From: VAZQ01 sp963725065
GTDB taxonomy: Bacteria > Pseudomonadota > Alphaproteobacteria > Rhizobiales > Xanthobacteraceae
DNA length: 64,000 nucleotides
NCBI GenBank assembly: GCA_963725065.1
Contig: CAVRXD010000008.1
Coordinates: forward strand, 1-64,000
Reading direction: 5' to 3'
The position numbers and the translations under genes were made by a program. Positions 28,623 to 37,077 of the stretch are shown one piece after another (position 1 is the stretch's first letter; the number at the start of each line of letters is the position of its first letter). The notes beneath the pieces were generated by a model. It was given only the letters and a program-made list of their open reading frames with translations, ran no database searches and was not told the DNA's origin.

Positions 28623-31013
28623 ATGGCTAGAAAGGCCGACATGCAAGGCGCGAGCCATCCCGTGCTGAAGGACGTCGTGCTGGTCGGCGCCGGCCACTCC
28701 CACGTTGCGGTGCTGCGCAAGTTCGGCATGAAGCCGGTCCCGGGCGTGCGCTTTACCCTGATCAGCCGCGAGGTGCACACACCCTATTCCGGCATGCTGC
28801 CCGGACTCGTCGCCGGCAATTACAGTGTCGACGAAGCCCATATCGACACCGGTCCGCTGACCCGTTTTGCCGGGGCGCGTCTCTACCAAGACGAGGTCGT
28901 CGACCTTGATCTTGCCGGCCGCCGCGCGATCTGCCGCGGCCGCCCGCCGGTCCCTTACGATCTGTTGTCGCTCAATATCGGTTCGACGCCGAATACCGCT
29001 GACGTGCCGGGCGCGAGCGAGCACGCCATTCCGGTCAAGCCGATCGACGGCTTTCTCAGCCGGTTCGACGCCCTCGTGGCGCGCGTGCGTGCGCGCAAGG
29101 GGCGCACGCGTGTGGCGCTGGTTGGCGCCGGCGCCGGCGGGGTCGAGCTTCTGCTCTCACTCGAGCGCCGGTTGCGCCGCGAGGTCACCCGCGCCGGGCT
29201 CGATGCCGGCGGGCTGTCGTTCGTGCTGATATCCGGTGCTCCCGAAATCCTGCCGAACTTTCCGGCGGCGTTCCAAGCGCGCTTTCACAGCATTTTCGCC
29301 ACGCGCAGCATCGGCGTCTTCACCGGCGCGGCGGTGACGCGGGTCGAGGCCGGACGGCTGCTGCTGGATGGCCACGCACCGATCGAGGCCGAAGAGATTC
29401 TATGGACCACCCAAGCCGCGCCGGCGCGCTGGCTGGCCAAGAGCGGATTGCCGCTCGACCGGCGTGGCTTTCTCAGGGTGGATGATGCGTTGCGTGTCGT
29501 GGGGCACGACGAGGTCTTCGCGGCCGGTGACACCATCGCTTTCCCGGGCCGCGACCTGCCCAAGTCGGGCGTCTACGCCGTCCGTGCAGGTCCGGTGCTC
29601 GCCGACAATCTCCGCCGGAGATTGACCGGCCGGCCGCTGCGGACATTTCGACCGCAGCGCGAGGCGCTCTATCTGGTATCAACCGGCGAGCGATGTGCCG
29701 TCGGCACCCGCAACGGTCTGGTCTTCGCCGGGGCCTGGGTTTGGCGCTGGAAGGACTGGATCGATCGCCGCTTCATGCGCAAGTTCAACGAGCTCCCCGA
29801 AATGGCCAAACCGCCCGAGGCGGTCTCGCCGGTGGCAGATCAGCAGGCACTGCAGGAGATTTCCGCCATCGCCATGCGCTGCGGCGGCTGCGGGGCCAAG
29901 GTCGGGGCGAGCGTGCTCTCGCGCACGCTCGGCCGGATCGAGCCGGCCGCACGTGCGGACGTCGTCGTCGGCCTCGACGCGCCGGATGACGCGGCGCTCG
30001 TCGATATCGGCGGCGAACGGCTCTCGCTGCAGACCGTCGATTATTTCCGCGCCATCGTCGACGACCCTTACATGCTCGGCAAGATCGCGGCGAACCATTC
30101 GCTCGGGGATGTCTATGCCATGGGCGGCGAGCCGCAAACGGCGCTGGCGATCGCAACAGTGCCCTACGGGCTCGAAGCCAAGGTCGAGGCCGACTTGTCC
30201 GCGATGATGGTTGGCGCGAACGAGGTGCTGCGCGAAGCCGGATGTGCGCTCGTCGGTGGTCATACCAGCGAGGGTGCTGAGTTGGCACTTGGCTTCGCCG
30301 TCAACGGGCTCGTCGCGCCAAATGCAGTGCTGCGTAAGGGCGGGCTCAGGCCGGGAGACGCACTCATACTGACCAAACCGATCGGCACAGGTACGTTGCT
30401 CGCCGCCGACATGCGCCGCAAGGCAAAGGCCCGTTGGGTGATGGCGGCGATCACGCACATGATTCAATCGAACGGGCGGGCGGCGGACATCCTGCGTCGG
30501 CATGGCGTGCATGCCGCCACCGACGTGACCGGGTTCGGTCTTCTCGGCCACCTGGTCGAGATGGTGCGCGCCTCGGACGTCGACGTGACGATCGCGATCG
30601 AGCGCGTGCCGCTGCTCGACGGCGCCCGAGAGACCGTGGCCCTCGGCATCTTCTCGTCGCTGCAGCCGCAGAACGTACGCTTGCGCCGTACCATCAGGGA
30701 GCTCGAAACGGTCGCGATGCATCCGGTCTACCCGCTGCTGTTCGACCCGCAAACGGCTGGCGGACTGCTGGCGGCGGTCCCGCTCGGCGAGGCGGAGCCC
30801 TGCGTCGCTGCGCTGCGCGCGGCGGACTGCGCCGCCGCCGACATCATTGGTTTCGTGACCGAGAGCAGCGGCGCGTCCGATTCCGTCACGCTGGATTTGA
30901 CCGGCGCTCGACTCGCCGAGGCGCTCGCTGGATCACGGCCTGCCGACTACGTCGCTCACGCCTCGGAGGGGGATGCAGCTGCGGAAACACTACCGATTCA
31001 GGATTTGGCTTGA
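28623..31013 (+). CDS. senC: FAD/NAD oxidoreductase-SelD fusion (selenide, water dikinase; SenC role)
   Basis: The 796-residue protein has two parts. Residues about 15-395 form an NDH-2-like oxidoreductase (FAD motif VLVGAGHSHV, NAD motif VALVGAGAGGVE, AAGD near FPGRDLPKSGVYA). Residues about 415-770 are SelD with MRCGGCGAK (C423 aligns with E. coli C17, lysine 426 with K20), DDAALV, GGHTSEGAE and TAGGLLAAV. SelD makes selenophosphate from selenide and ATP. The fused oxidoreductase may supply reduced selenium. The essential positions are cysteine codons, not UGA. No selA, selB or tRNA-Sec is in the window. The last codons lie inside a dispersed repeat. Confidence 0.92.
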   Translation: MARKADMQGASHPVLKDVVLVGAGHSHVAVLRKFGMKPVPGVRFTLISREVHTPYSGMLPGLVAGNYSVDEAHIDTGPLTRFAGARLYQDEVVDLDLAGRRAICRGRPPVPYDLLSLNIGSTPNTADVPGASEHAIPVKPIDGFLSRFDALVARVRARKGRTRVALVGAGAGGVELLLSLERRLRREVTRAGLDAGGLSFVLISGAPEILPNFPAAFQARFHSIFATRSIGVFTGAAVTRVEAGRLLLDGHAPIEAEEILWTTQAAPARWLAKSGLPLDRRGFLRVDDALRVVGHDEVFAAGDTIAFPGRDLPKSGVYAVRAGPVLADNLRRRLTGRPLRTFRPQREALYLVSTGERCAVGTRNGLVFAGAWVWRWKDWIDRRFMRKFNELPEMAKPPEAVSPVADQQALQEISAIAMRCGGCGAKVGASVLSRTLGRIEPAARADVVVGLDAPDDAALVDIGGERLSLQTVDYFRAIVDDPYMLGKIAANHSLGDVYAMGGEPQTALAIATVPYGLEAKVEADLSAMMVGANEVLREAGCALVGGHTSEGAELALGFAVNGLVAPNAVLRKGGLRPGDALILTKPIGTGTLLAADMRRKAKARWVMAAITHMIQSNGRAADILRRHGVHAATDVTGFGLLGHLVEMVRASDVDVTIAIERVPLLDGARETVALGIFSSLQPQNVRLRRTIRELETVAMHPVYPLLFDPQTAGGLLAAVPLGEAEPCVAALRAADCAAADIIGFVTESSGASDSVTLDLTGARLAEALAGSRPADYVAHASEGDAAAETLPIQDLA

Positions 31014-31031
31014 CTTGTTACAGCGAATCTC
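30987..31031. repeat. Dispersed repeat, copy 2, covering the senC 3' end
   Basis: Same block order as 20461-20505: ACACTACCGAT, TTTGGCTTGAC, AGCGAATCTC. The senC stop (TGA, 31011-31013) lies in the TTGGCTTGAC block, so the repeat supplies the last codons and stop. The 220 bases after it, up to 31252, show no gene. Confidence 0.6.
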
Positions 31032-31252
31032 GTAAAGAATTCATCATTCCAAAAGTGTGAACGAACCACCGCTCCGTTGCTGGAGACGCGCCATTGGCGT
31101 TCCAGCAGTTCGGGGCGGAATGCTATTGCGGCGCGCGCAAGCGCAGGGCCGCTCGCTCATTCGTCTGCGCGTCGAGCCACACGGCGCAGCCGTGACCGCG
31201 CGGTTCTCGACCGCCGTCGGCTGAGCAACTGCGCGAACAACCGAACCACCGA

Positions 31253-31645
31253 ATGCAGGGGATGCACATGTGTTGCAATGACAAGCAGAGGACGCGGCAT
31301 GCGCACGTCCGGGCCTATCGCGAGAAAATCAGCGCGGAGCGGCGCGCCAGCGAGCGCCGCCGGCGCAGAAGCCTGGCACAGCGCTGGCGGCGATTGCGCC
31401 GCTGTTACGCACTATCCCGGCAAGAGTACGAAGCACTGCTGGCAAGGCAGGACGGCGCATGCGCCATCTGCAAACAATCCCCGAGCGAACCGCTGGTCGT
31501 CGATCGCGCCCGCGTCGACGGCAGGGTGCGCGGCCTGCTGTGCCGGCGATGCAAGACCGTGATCACCTGCTTTCACGAGGACCCTCGCTTGCTGAGGCGG
31601 GCGAGCGCCTATCAGAAAAGTACGTTGCCGGACGACGAGCCATAG
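31253..31645 (+). CDS. Recombination endonuclease VII-like protein
   Basis: The 130-residue protein has a basic N-terminal half (RRASERRRRR) and a C-terminal His-Me/endonuclease VII zinc site: CAICKQS, then the acid/His-poor block VDRARVDGRVRGLLCRRCK. The pattern CxxC with RVRGLLCRRC matches phage endonuclease VII (PF02945). It would resolve branched DNA before packaging. The usual second-block histidine pair (VDHCH) is VDRAR here, so catalytic ability is doubtful. It begins the phage-derived patch. Confidence 0.75.
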   Translation: MQGMHMCCNDKQRTRHAHVRAYREKISAERRASERRRRRSLAQRWRRLRRCYALSRQEYEALLARQDGACAICKQSPSEPLVVDRARVDGRVRGLLCRRCKTVITCFHEDPRLLRRASAYQKSTLPDDEP

Positions 31646-31722
31646 CGCGCCGTGCCGCTGACGTCAGACCCATCAGCAACAGATCCATCAGCAACAAGAT
31701 CCACCAGCAACTGGAGGTGACC

Positions 31723-31992
31723 ATGACCGACCGCGATACGCCGCCCGATGGCGGCAATGCCGGCAAGCCGATGCGCGCGGCGATCAGCGCCGCGCTGCGG
31801 CGCGACGCCGAGGGTGACGACGGAGAGACCGCGCCGACCCTGGCGCTGATCGTCAACAAGCTCATCAGCCGCGCGCTCGGCGGCGACATGTCCGCGATCA
31901 AGGAGATTCTCGACCGCATGGACGGCAAGACGGCGGCGGGAGCGATCGAAGATGAGGGACCGCGGAGGGTCATCGTCCGATGGAAGGACTAG
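31723..31992 (+). CDS. Small phage protein, possible terminase small subunit
   Basis: The 89-residue acidic protein (MTDRDTPPDGGNAG to RRVIVRWKD) has a helical centre (LALIVNKLISRALGGDMSAIKEILDRMDG) as seen in short proteins encoded just before large terminases in rhizobial prophages. GGAGGTGA lies right before the ATG. It overlaps the terminase gene by 13 bases. Small-subunit function is inferred from position. Confidence 0.65.
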   Translation: MTDRDTPPDGGNAGKPMRAAISAALRRDAEGDDGETAPTLALIVNKLISRALGGDMSAIKEILDRMDGKTAAGAIEDEGPRRVIVRWKD

Positions 31993-33324
31993 CAAAGCAG
32001 GAGCCTGGTCCGGCCGAAGGACCGGCACTGGAGCTCGAGCAAGGACCGGCACTGGAGCTCGAGGTCGACTACCGGCCGCGCGTGCAGTTCGCTCCGTTCC
32101 ATGCGCGGGCCGAGCGCTTCGCCTGCATCGTGACCCACCGCCGCGCCGGCAAGACCGTCGCGTGCGTCCACGAGCTGCAAAAGCAGGCGCTGCGATCCCA
32201 TCTGGTGCGGCCGCGCTTCGCCTATCTGTCGCCGTTCCTGCGGCAATCGAAGGCGGTGGCGTGGGACTACCTGCGCGCGGCGGTGGCGCCGCTGCGCCGC
32301 CACGGCGCCACCACGCACGAGAGCGAGCTGCGGGTCGATTATCCCGAAGGCGGCCAGGTGCGGCTCTACGGCGCCGACAATCCCGACGCCATGCGCGGCA
32401 TCTATCTCGACGGCATCGTGCTCGACGAATACGCCGACATGGACCCGCGCATGTGGTCGGAAATCATCCGCCCCGCGCTCGCCGACCGGCAGGGCTGGGC
32501 TGTCTTCATCGGCACGCCGAAGGGCCGCAACGCCTTCTTCGAGCTGTGGCGGCGCGCGCAGCGGGACGAAGGCTGGTTCGCCATGATGCTCAAGGCGGGC
32601 GACACCGGACTCATTCCCGACAGCGAGCTCGCGCTGGCGCGGCGCGATCTCACCGAGGAGCAATACGCGCAGGAGTTCGAATGCTCGTTCGACGCCGCGG
32701 TGATCGGCTCGTACTACGGCAAGCTGATCGCGCGCGCCGAAGCCGAGCGCCGCATCGCCGGCGTGCCGTATGACCCTTCGGCGCTGGTGTGGACCTCGTG
32801 GGACCTCGGCATCCGCGACGCCACCGCGATCTGGTTCGCGCAGGTGATCGGGCGCGAAATCCGCATCATCGATTATTACGAAGCCTCCGGCGTCGATCTC
32901 GGGCACTACGTCAGGGAGATCAATCTGCGCCCCTATGTCTATGCCGGGCACATCGTGCCGCATGACGCGCAGGCCAGGGAGCTCGGCACCGGCAAGAGCC
33001 GCCTCGAGGTGATGGAAAGCCTCGGGCTCAAGCACATCACGCTCGCCCCGCTGCACCGGGTCGAGGACGGCATCAACGCGGTGCGCATGTTCGTGCCGAA
33101 ATGCTGGTTCGACGAGCACAAATGCGCGCGCGGCATCGACGCGCTCAAGCTCTACCGCGCCGACTACGACACCGGCGCTGCAGGCGCTGCGGCCGCAGCC
33201 CGTGCACGACTGGACCTCGCACGCGGCGGACTCGTTTCGCTATCTCGCGATGACGCTCGACCGCCAAGCGGCGCAGTCGGGCTTTCACCGGCGGATCGAG
33301 TATGCGCAGCAGGGTGTGGCGTGA
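31980..33324 (+). pseudogene. Phage terminase large subunit, frameshifted near the C-terminus
   Basis: The reading starts with an EGPALELEQ repeat region, then the ATPase: Walker A-like THRRAGKT and Walker B GIVLDEYADMDP. The nuclease part begins SWDLGIRDATAIW and continues to ALKLYRADYD. One extra A at 33171 shifts the frame. Removing it gives DYDPALQALRPQPVHDWTS and HAADSFRYLAM, the conserved RNase H-like end, with a stop at 33324. As written, translation instead continues through a repeat into the next gene. It would package phage DNA; no portal, capsid or tail genes are present. Confidence 0.85.
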
Positions 33325-33341
33325 TCGTCGTTTGCGGTCTC

Positions 33342-33487
33342 GTGTCCCGGGCGAGCGTAGCGAGACCCGGGATCCAGGAGCGACACGACGGATCGCAAGC
33401 AAGAACTCTGCTGCGCTTCGCGCTTGTTGCGCTGGGTCCCGGGTCTCGTTCCGCTCGGCTGCGCCTCGCTACACTCGCCCGGGACAT
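33342..33487. repeat. Inverted repeat GTGTCCCGGGCGAGCG...CGCCCGGGACA
   Basis: The left end GTGTCCCGGGCGAGCGTAGC and the right end CTCGCCCGGGACA are inverted. An inner pair GAGACCCGGGATCC / GGGTCCCGGGTCTC lies between. This is a typical alphaproteobacterial intergenic palindrome, inserted between the terminase and the second endonuclease gene. Confidence 0.8.
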
Positions 33488-33545
33488 GAAACCGACGATG
33501 CCTCGCGCTGACCCGACTGAATCTTCGACACCAACGAGCGGATCA

Positions 33546-34085
33546 ATGTTCTCGCGCAGCGCGTGGCACAAGAAACGGTTAGCGGAGAATGCCGAATACC
33601 GGGAGAAGATTCGCGCCGCTAGGCGCCGCTACCGCGAGACCCACAAGGAGGAGATGCGCGAGCGCCGGCGGCTCAGGCTGCAGAACGATCCGCATTTTCG
33701 CGAACGCGAGCGCGCCCGCGGCCGCGAATGGCAGCGCAGGAAGCGCTACAGCAAGGTCTACCGGCTCTCGCTGGTCGATTACGACGCCATGCGCAAGCGG
33801 CAGAATGGCACCTGCGCCATCTGCAAGCGATCCGGCGAGGCGCTGTGTGTCGATCATTGCCACGCGTGCGGCAAGGTGCGCGGGCTCCTCTGCGGTAAAT
33901 GCAACAGCGTGCTCGGCTTTTGCGGCGACAGCGCCGCGCGTCTGCTGGCGGCCGCCGCGTACCTGCGGGCGTCGTGTGATCAGGCGCCGGCAAGTTCCAT
34001 GACATCGGCCGCATCAGTCGACACCGGCCGGCCGCTGGAAAGCGCGCATGGCCGTCATTGTCGCTGCGCGGGCAAAGCCCTATGA
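33546..34085 (+). CDS. Recombination endonuclease VII-like protein
   Basis: The 179-residue reading has a charged helical N-terminus (RRRYRETHKEEMRERRRLRL) and an intact endonuclease VII core: GTCAICKRSGEALCVDHCH, then GKVRGLLCGKCNSVLGF. The paired CxxC zinc ligands and VDHCH are as in phage T4 gp49 relatives. It resolves branched DNA. A start at 33486 is also possible. In the sequence as given, the frame is continuous with the frameshifted terminase reading, which is an accident of the insertion at 33171. Confidence 0.75.
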   Translation: MFSRSAWHKKRLAENAEYREKIRAARRRYRETHKEEMRERRRLRLQNDPHFRERERARGREWQRRKRYSKVYRLSLVDYDAMRKRQNGTCAICKRSGEALCVDHCHACGKVRGLLCGKCNSVLGFCGDSAARLLAAAAYLRASCDQAPASSMTSAASVDTGRPLESAHGRHCRCAGKAL

Positions 34086-34089
34086 GTGC

Positions 34090-34256
34090 CAGTGTGGCGG
34101 ATTTGACGTTCCTATCAGCATTGCCGCGAGTCATCTCATAGGAACGTCAAATCCAAAGCCACACTAGAATCATATGGTTGCTAGTGTCCCTTTGGTTCCG
34201 ACGTTCGTATGAGCGCGTGCTGCAAAGGGATACGAACGTCGGAACCGGGACACTAG
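34090..34256. repeat. Two-hairpin element, copy B
   Basis: Hairpin 1 (34090-34167): CAGTGTGGCGGATTTGACGT pairs with ACGTCAAATCC...GCCACACTAG. Hairpin 2 (34181-34256): CTAGTGTCCC...GGTTCCGACG pairs with CGTCGGAACCGGGACACTAG. The ends match copies A, C and D but the inner stems are different sequences. The right end, TAGGTGA, lies where the phoR ribosome site should be. Confidence 0.88.
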
Positions 34257-34261
34257 GTGAC

Positions 34262-35587
34262 ATGACAATGATTTACGATAGCGCCCGGTTCGGCCGCTGG
34301 GTCGAGCGCTTCCGGCGCATGCGCCTGGTGCTGGTCGCCACGGCGATCGCGTTCGCCGGCCTGTGGCTGTTCGGCGCCACCGCCGCGCTGCCGGCGCTCG
34401 CGGGTTTCGTGCTGGTGGCGCTGGCGGCGCTGATTGCAAGCGCGCGCGGCGACATCGCGCCGGCGGCGTTGGCCAGGGACGAGCCGCGCGCGCCGCGCGT
34501 CGGCGATCCCCTGATCGAAGCGGTGCTGGCCGGACTGCCGGATCCCGTGGTCGCGCTCGATCGGCGTGGCGACGTCGTCGCGCTCAACGCGCGGGCGACC
34601 GCGGTGGCGCCGGCGCTGCGTCCGGGCGAGCCGGTCTCGCTCGGGCTGCGCGTGCCCGAAGTGCTGGAGGCGATCCGCCGCGCGCGCGCGAGCGGAATCG
34701 CGCAACGCGTCGAGTTCTCCGAGCGCGTGCCGCTCGACCGCTGGTACGAGGTGATCGTCACGCCGATCTCGTCGCCGGGGGTGGCCGCCAATCCCGGCCT
34801 GGTGCTGCTGGCGTTCCACGATCTCACGCCGCTGCGGCGGGTCGAGGAGATGCGCGCCGATTTCGTCGCCAATGCCAGCCATGAGCTGCGCACGCCGCTC
34901 GCCGCGCTGTCGGGCTTCATCGACACGCTGCGCGGCTCGGCGCGCGAGGATCCGGCCGCGCGCGAGCGCTTCCTGCCGATCATGCAGGCGCAGGCCGACC
35001 GCATGGCCCGGCTGATCGACGATCTGCTCTCGCTCTCGCGCATCGAGCTCAACGCGCATCTGCGGCCGGACAAGCAGGTCGACGTCGGCGCCATCGTGCG
35101 GCAGGTCGCCGACAGCCTGCAGACGCTGGCGCGCGACCGCAACGTCGAGGTCAAGACCCTCGGCAGCTCGGCGCCGCTGCTGGTGCCGGGCGACCGCGAC
35201 GAGTTGATCCGGGTGTTCGAGAACCTGGTGGAGAACGCGCTCAAATATGCCGCCTCCGGCAAGCGCGTGGACATCGCGCTGTCGGTCGGCGAAGGACCGG
35301 ACGGCAAACGCGAGGCGCGCATCGCCGTGCGCGATCGCGGCCCCGGCATCGCGCCCGAGCATCTGCCGCGGCTGACCGAGCGCTTCTATCGCGTCGACGT
35401 CTCGGAAAGCCGCGCCCAGGGCGGCACCGGGCTCGGCCTGGCGCTGGTCAAGCACATCCTCAACCGCCATGGCGGCCGGCTGACGATCGAGAGCGCGCCG
35501 GGGCAGGGGGCCACCTTCACGGTCCATCTGCCGATCGCCGGCGCCGCCCCGACCGGCGGCAATTCAAACCTGTTCACAAGAGCTTAG
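34262..35587 (+). CDS. phoR: Phosphate regulon sensor kinase PhoR
   Basis: The 441-residue kinase has two N-terminal membrane helices (RLVLVATAIAFAGLWLFG and the following ALAGFVLVALAAL). It then has a PAS domain (about 85-190), HisKA with FVANASHELRTPLAALSGF, and HATPase with ENLVENALKYAASG, DRGPGIAPEHL and GGTGLGLALVKH. It phosphorylates PhoB when phosphate is low. It heads the pst-pho locus whose last gene is phoB. The ATG at 34262 is chosen because AGGTGA, supplied by the end of repeat copy B, lies directly upstream. An earlier start would translate the repeat. Confidence 0.93.
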   Translation: MTMIYDSARFGRWVERFRRMRLVLVATAIAFAGLWLFGATAALPALAGFVLVALAALIASARGDIAPAALARDEPRAPRVGDPLIEAVLAGLPDPVVALDRRGDVVALNARATAVAPALRPGEPVSLGLRVPEVLEAIRRARASGIAQRVEFSERVPLDRWYEVIVTPISSPGVAANPGLVLLAFHDLTPLRRVEEMRADFVANASHELRTPLAALSGFIDTLRGSAREDPAARERFLPIMQAQADRMARLIDDLLSLSRIELNAHLRPDKQVDVGAIVRQVADSLQTLARDRNVEVKTLGSSAPLLVPGDRDELIRVFENLVENALKYAASGKRVDIALSVGEGPDGKREARIAVRDRGPGIAPEHLPRLTERFYRVDVSESRAQGGTGLGLALVKHILNRHGGRLTIESAPGQGATFTVHLPIAGAAPTGGNSNLFTRA

Positions 35588-35782
35588 GGTACCGGCCCGC
35601 TGGGCCGCTGCCGACGTGGCGCGATCTTGCGGTAGCGCAGGTCGCTGCTTGGTTGGCGCAAATCGCGCGGCATCGGCGGTCTGCTCCCGCACTAACCAAA
35701 CGTCCGGGTGCTTGGGTTGGGTCATTTGCACTCGGCGAGTTCGGACGTTTTCTGAGATCGTGCACATTTGTGCGGCAAAGGC

Positions 35783-35910
35783 GGTCTGCTCCCTCCCCCC
35801 TTGTGGGGGAGGGGTGGGGAGGGGGGTAGTCGTTGTTTCACGAGATGTGTCCGCCAACTGCTACCCCCACCCCCAACCCCTCCCCACAAGGGGGAGGGGA
35901 GCGCACCGAG
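35783..35910. repeat. Pair of inverted G/C-rich repeats (CCCCTCCCCACAAGGGGGAGGGG type)
   Basis: The left arm (35783-35829) contains CTCCCCCCTTGTGGGGGAGG and the right arm (35861-35910) CCCTCCCCACAAGGGGGAGG. They are inverted and separated by about 30 bases. The same repeat flanks the DUF559 gene at 37146 and 37600. The region 35588-36010 holds no gene; the pstS ribosome site AGGAGAGGG lies at its end. No Pho box was found here. Confidence 0.85.
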
Positions 35911-36010
35911 TGCGTGGCGAGAACTGGCGTAAGCAATCGCCGGGACCCCGCGCGTCGGTTGATCCCATGCCGCGCTCTGCTAAAGCTATCGACGTAGGCA
36001 GGAGAGGGCA

Positions 36011-37060
36011 TTGCAGTTCTTCCGCACCCTGACGGCGGCGGGCTTCATCGCTGCGGCCGCGACGGCGCCGGTCGCCGCCGCCGAGATGTCCGGCGCCGGC
36101 TCGAGCTTCGCCTATCCGATCTATGCGAAGTGGATCGAGGCCTACAAAAAAGAGACCGGCGTCGCGGTGGACTATCGCTCGGTCGGCTCCGCCGACGGCA
36201 TCCGCCAGGTCCAGAGCAAGCAGATCACCTTCGGCGCGTCGGACATGCCGCTCGGCGCGCGCGACCTGGAGGCGGACGGTCTCGTCCAGTTCCCGACCGT
36301 CGTGGCGGGCGTGGTGGCGGTGGTCAATGTCGAAGGCATCAAGTCCGGCGATCTCACGCTCGACGGCCCGACCCTGGCGAGGATCTTTCTGGGCGAGATC
36401 AAGCGCTGGAACGACGCCGCGATCCGCAAGCTCAATCCCAATGCCAAGCTGCCGTCGCAGGCGATCCTGGTGGTGCGCCGCTCCGACGGGTCCGGCACCA
36501 CGTTTGCCTTCACCGACTATCTCGCCAAGGTGAGCGCGGACTGGAAGTCCAAGATCGGATCGACGGTGGCGGTGGAATGGCCGACCGGCATCGGCGCCAA
36601 CGGCAACGAAGGCGTTGCCGCCAGCGTCGCGCGAACGCGCGGCGCGATCGGCTATGTCGAGTACGCCTATGCCACGCAGCACCGGCTGACCTACACCAAG
36701 CTGATCAACAAGGACGGCCAGGCGGTCGCTCCCACGACCGCGGCGTTCGCGGCCGCCGCCGCCAACGCCGACTGGGAGGCAGCGCCGGGCTTCGGCGTGA
36801 TCCTCACCAACCAGGCCGGCGCGGCGACGTGGCCGATCGCGGCCGCGACCTTCGTGCTCATGCACAAGCAGCCGAACGATCCCGCCGCCACCGCTGCCGC
36901 GTTGAAATTTTTCGCCTGGGCCTTCGCCAAGGGCGGCAAGATGGCCGAGGAGCTCGACTACGTGCCGATGCCCGGCAACGTGGTCGGCGCCGTGCAGAGC
37001 CTTTGGGCCTCGCAGATCAAGGACCCCGCCGGCAAGCCGGTCTACGCCATCTCGCGGTGA
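36011..37060 (+). CDS. pstS: Phosphate-binding protein PstS, copy 1
   Basis: The 349-residue protein has a Sec signal (TLTAAGFIAAAATAPVAAA) and the PstS core. SGAGSSFAYPIYAKW starts the mature protein, GSADGIRQVQ and GASDMPL follow, RSDGSGTTFAFTDYL gives the phosphate-binding serine/threonines, and GAIGYVEYAYA closes the set. It captures phosphate in the periplasm for PstCAB. The start is TTG at 36011 with AGGAGAGGG, the same layout as copy 3. It is the first of three tandem paralogues and, unlike the other two, has no visible Pho box upstream. Confidence 0.93.
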   Translation: MQFFRTLTAAGFIAAAATAPVAAAEMSGAGSSFAYPIYAKWIEAYKKETGVAVDYRSVGSADGIRQVQSKQITFGASDMPLGARDLEADGLVQFPTVVAGVVAVVNVEGIKSGDLTLDGPTLARIFLGEIKRWNDAAIRKLNPNAKLPSQAILVVRRSDGSGTTFAFTDYLAKVSADWKSKIGSTVAVEWPTGIGANGNEGVAASVARTRGAIGYVEYAYATQHRLTYTKLINKDGQAVAPTTAAFAAAAANADWEAAPGFGVILTNQAGAATWPIAAATFVLMHKQPNDPAATAAALKFFAWAFAKGGKMAEELDYVPMPGNVVGAVQSLWASQIKDPAGKPVYAISR

Positions 37061-37077
37061 GCATTCGAGGCGGGACG

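Noticed and set aside
29874..29900. A UGA-encoded selenocysteine in the SelD active site
   Set aside because: The codons are TGC (cysteine) at both candidate positions; no in-frame TGA is present there.
34178..34261. An upstream start for phoR
   Set aside because: It would translate the hairpin element and adds no family sequence; the ATG at 34262 has a ribosome-site match.
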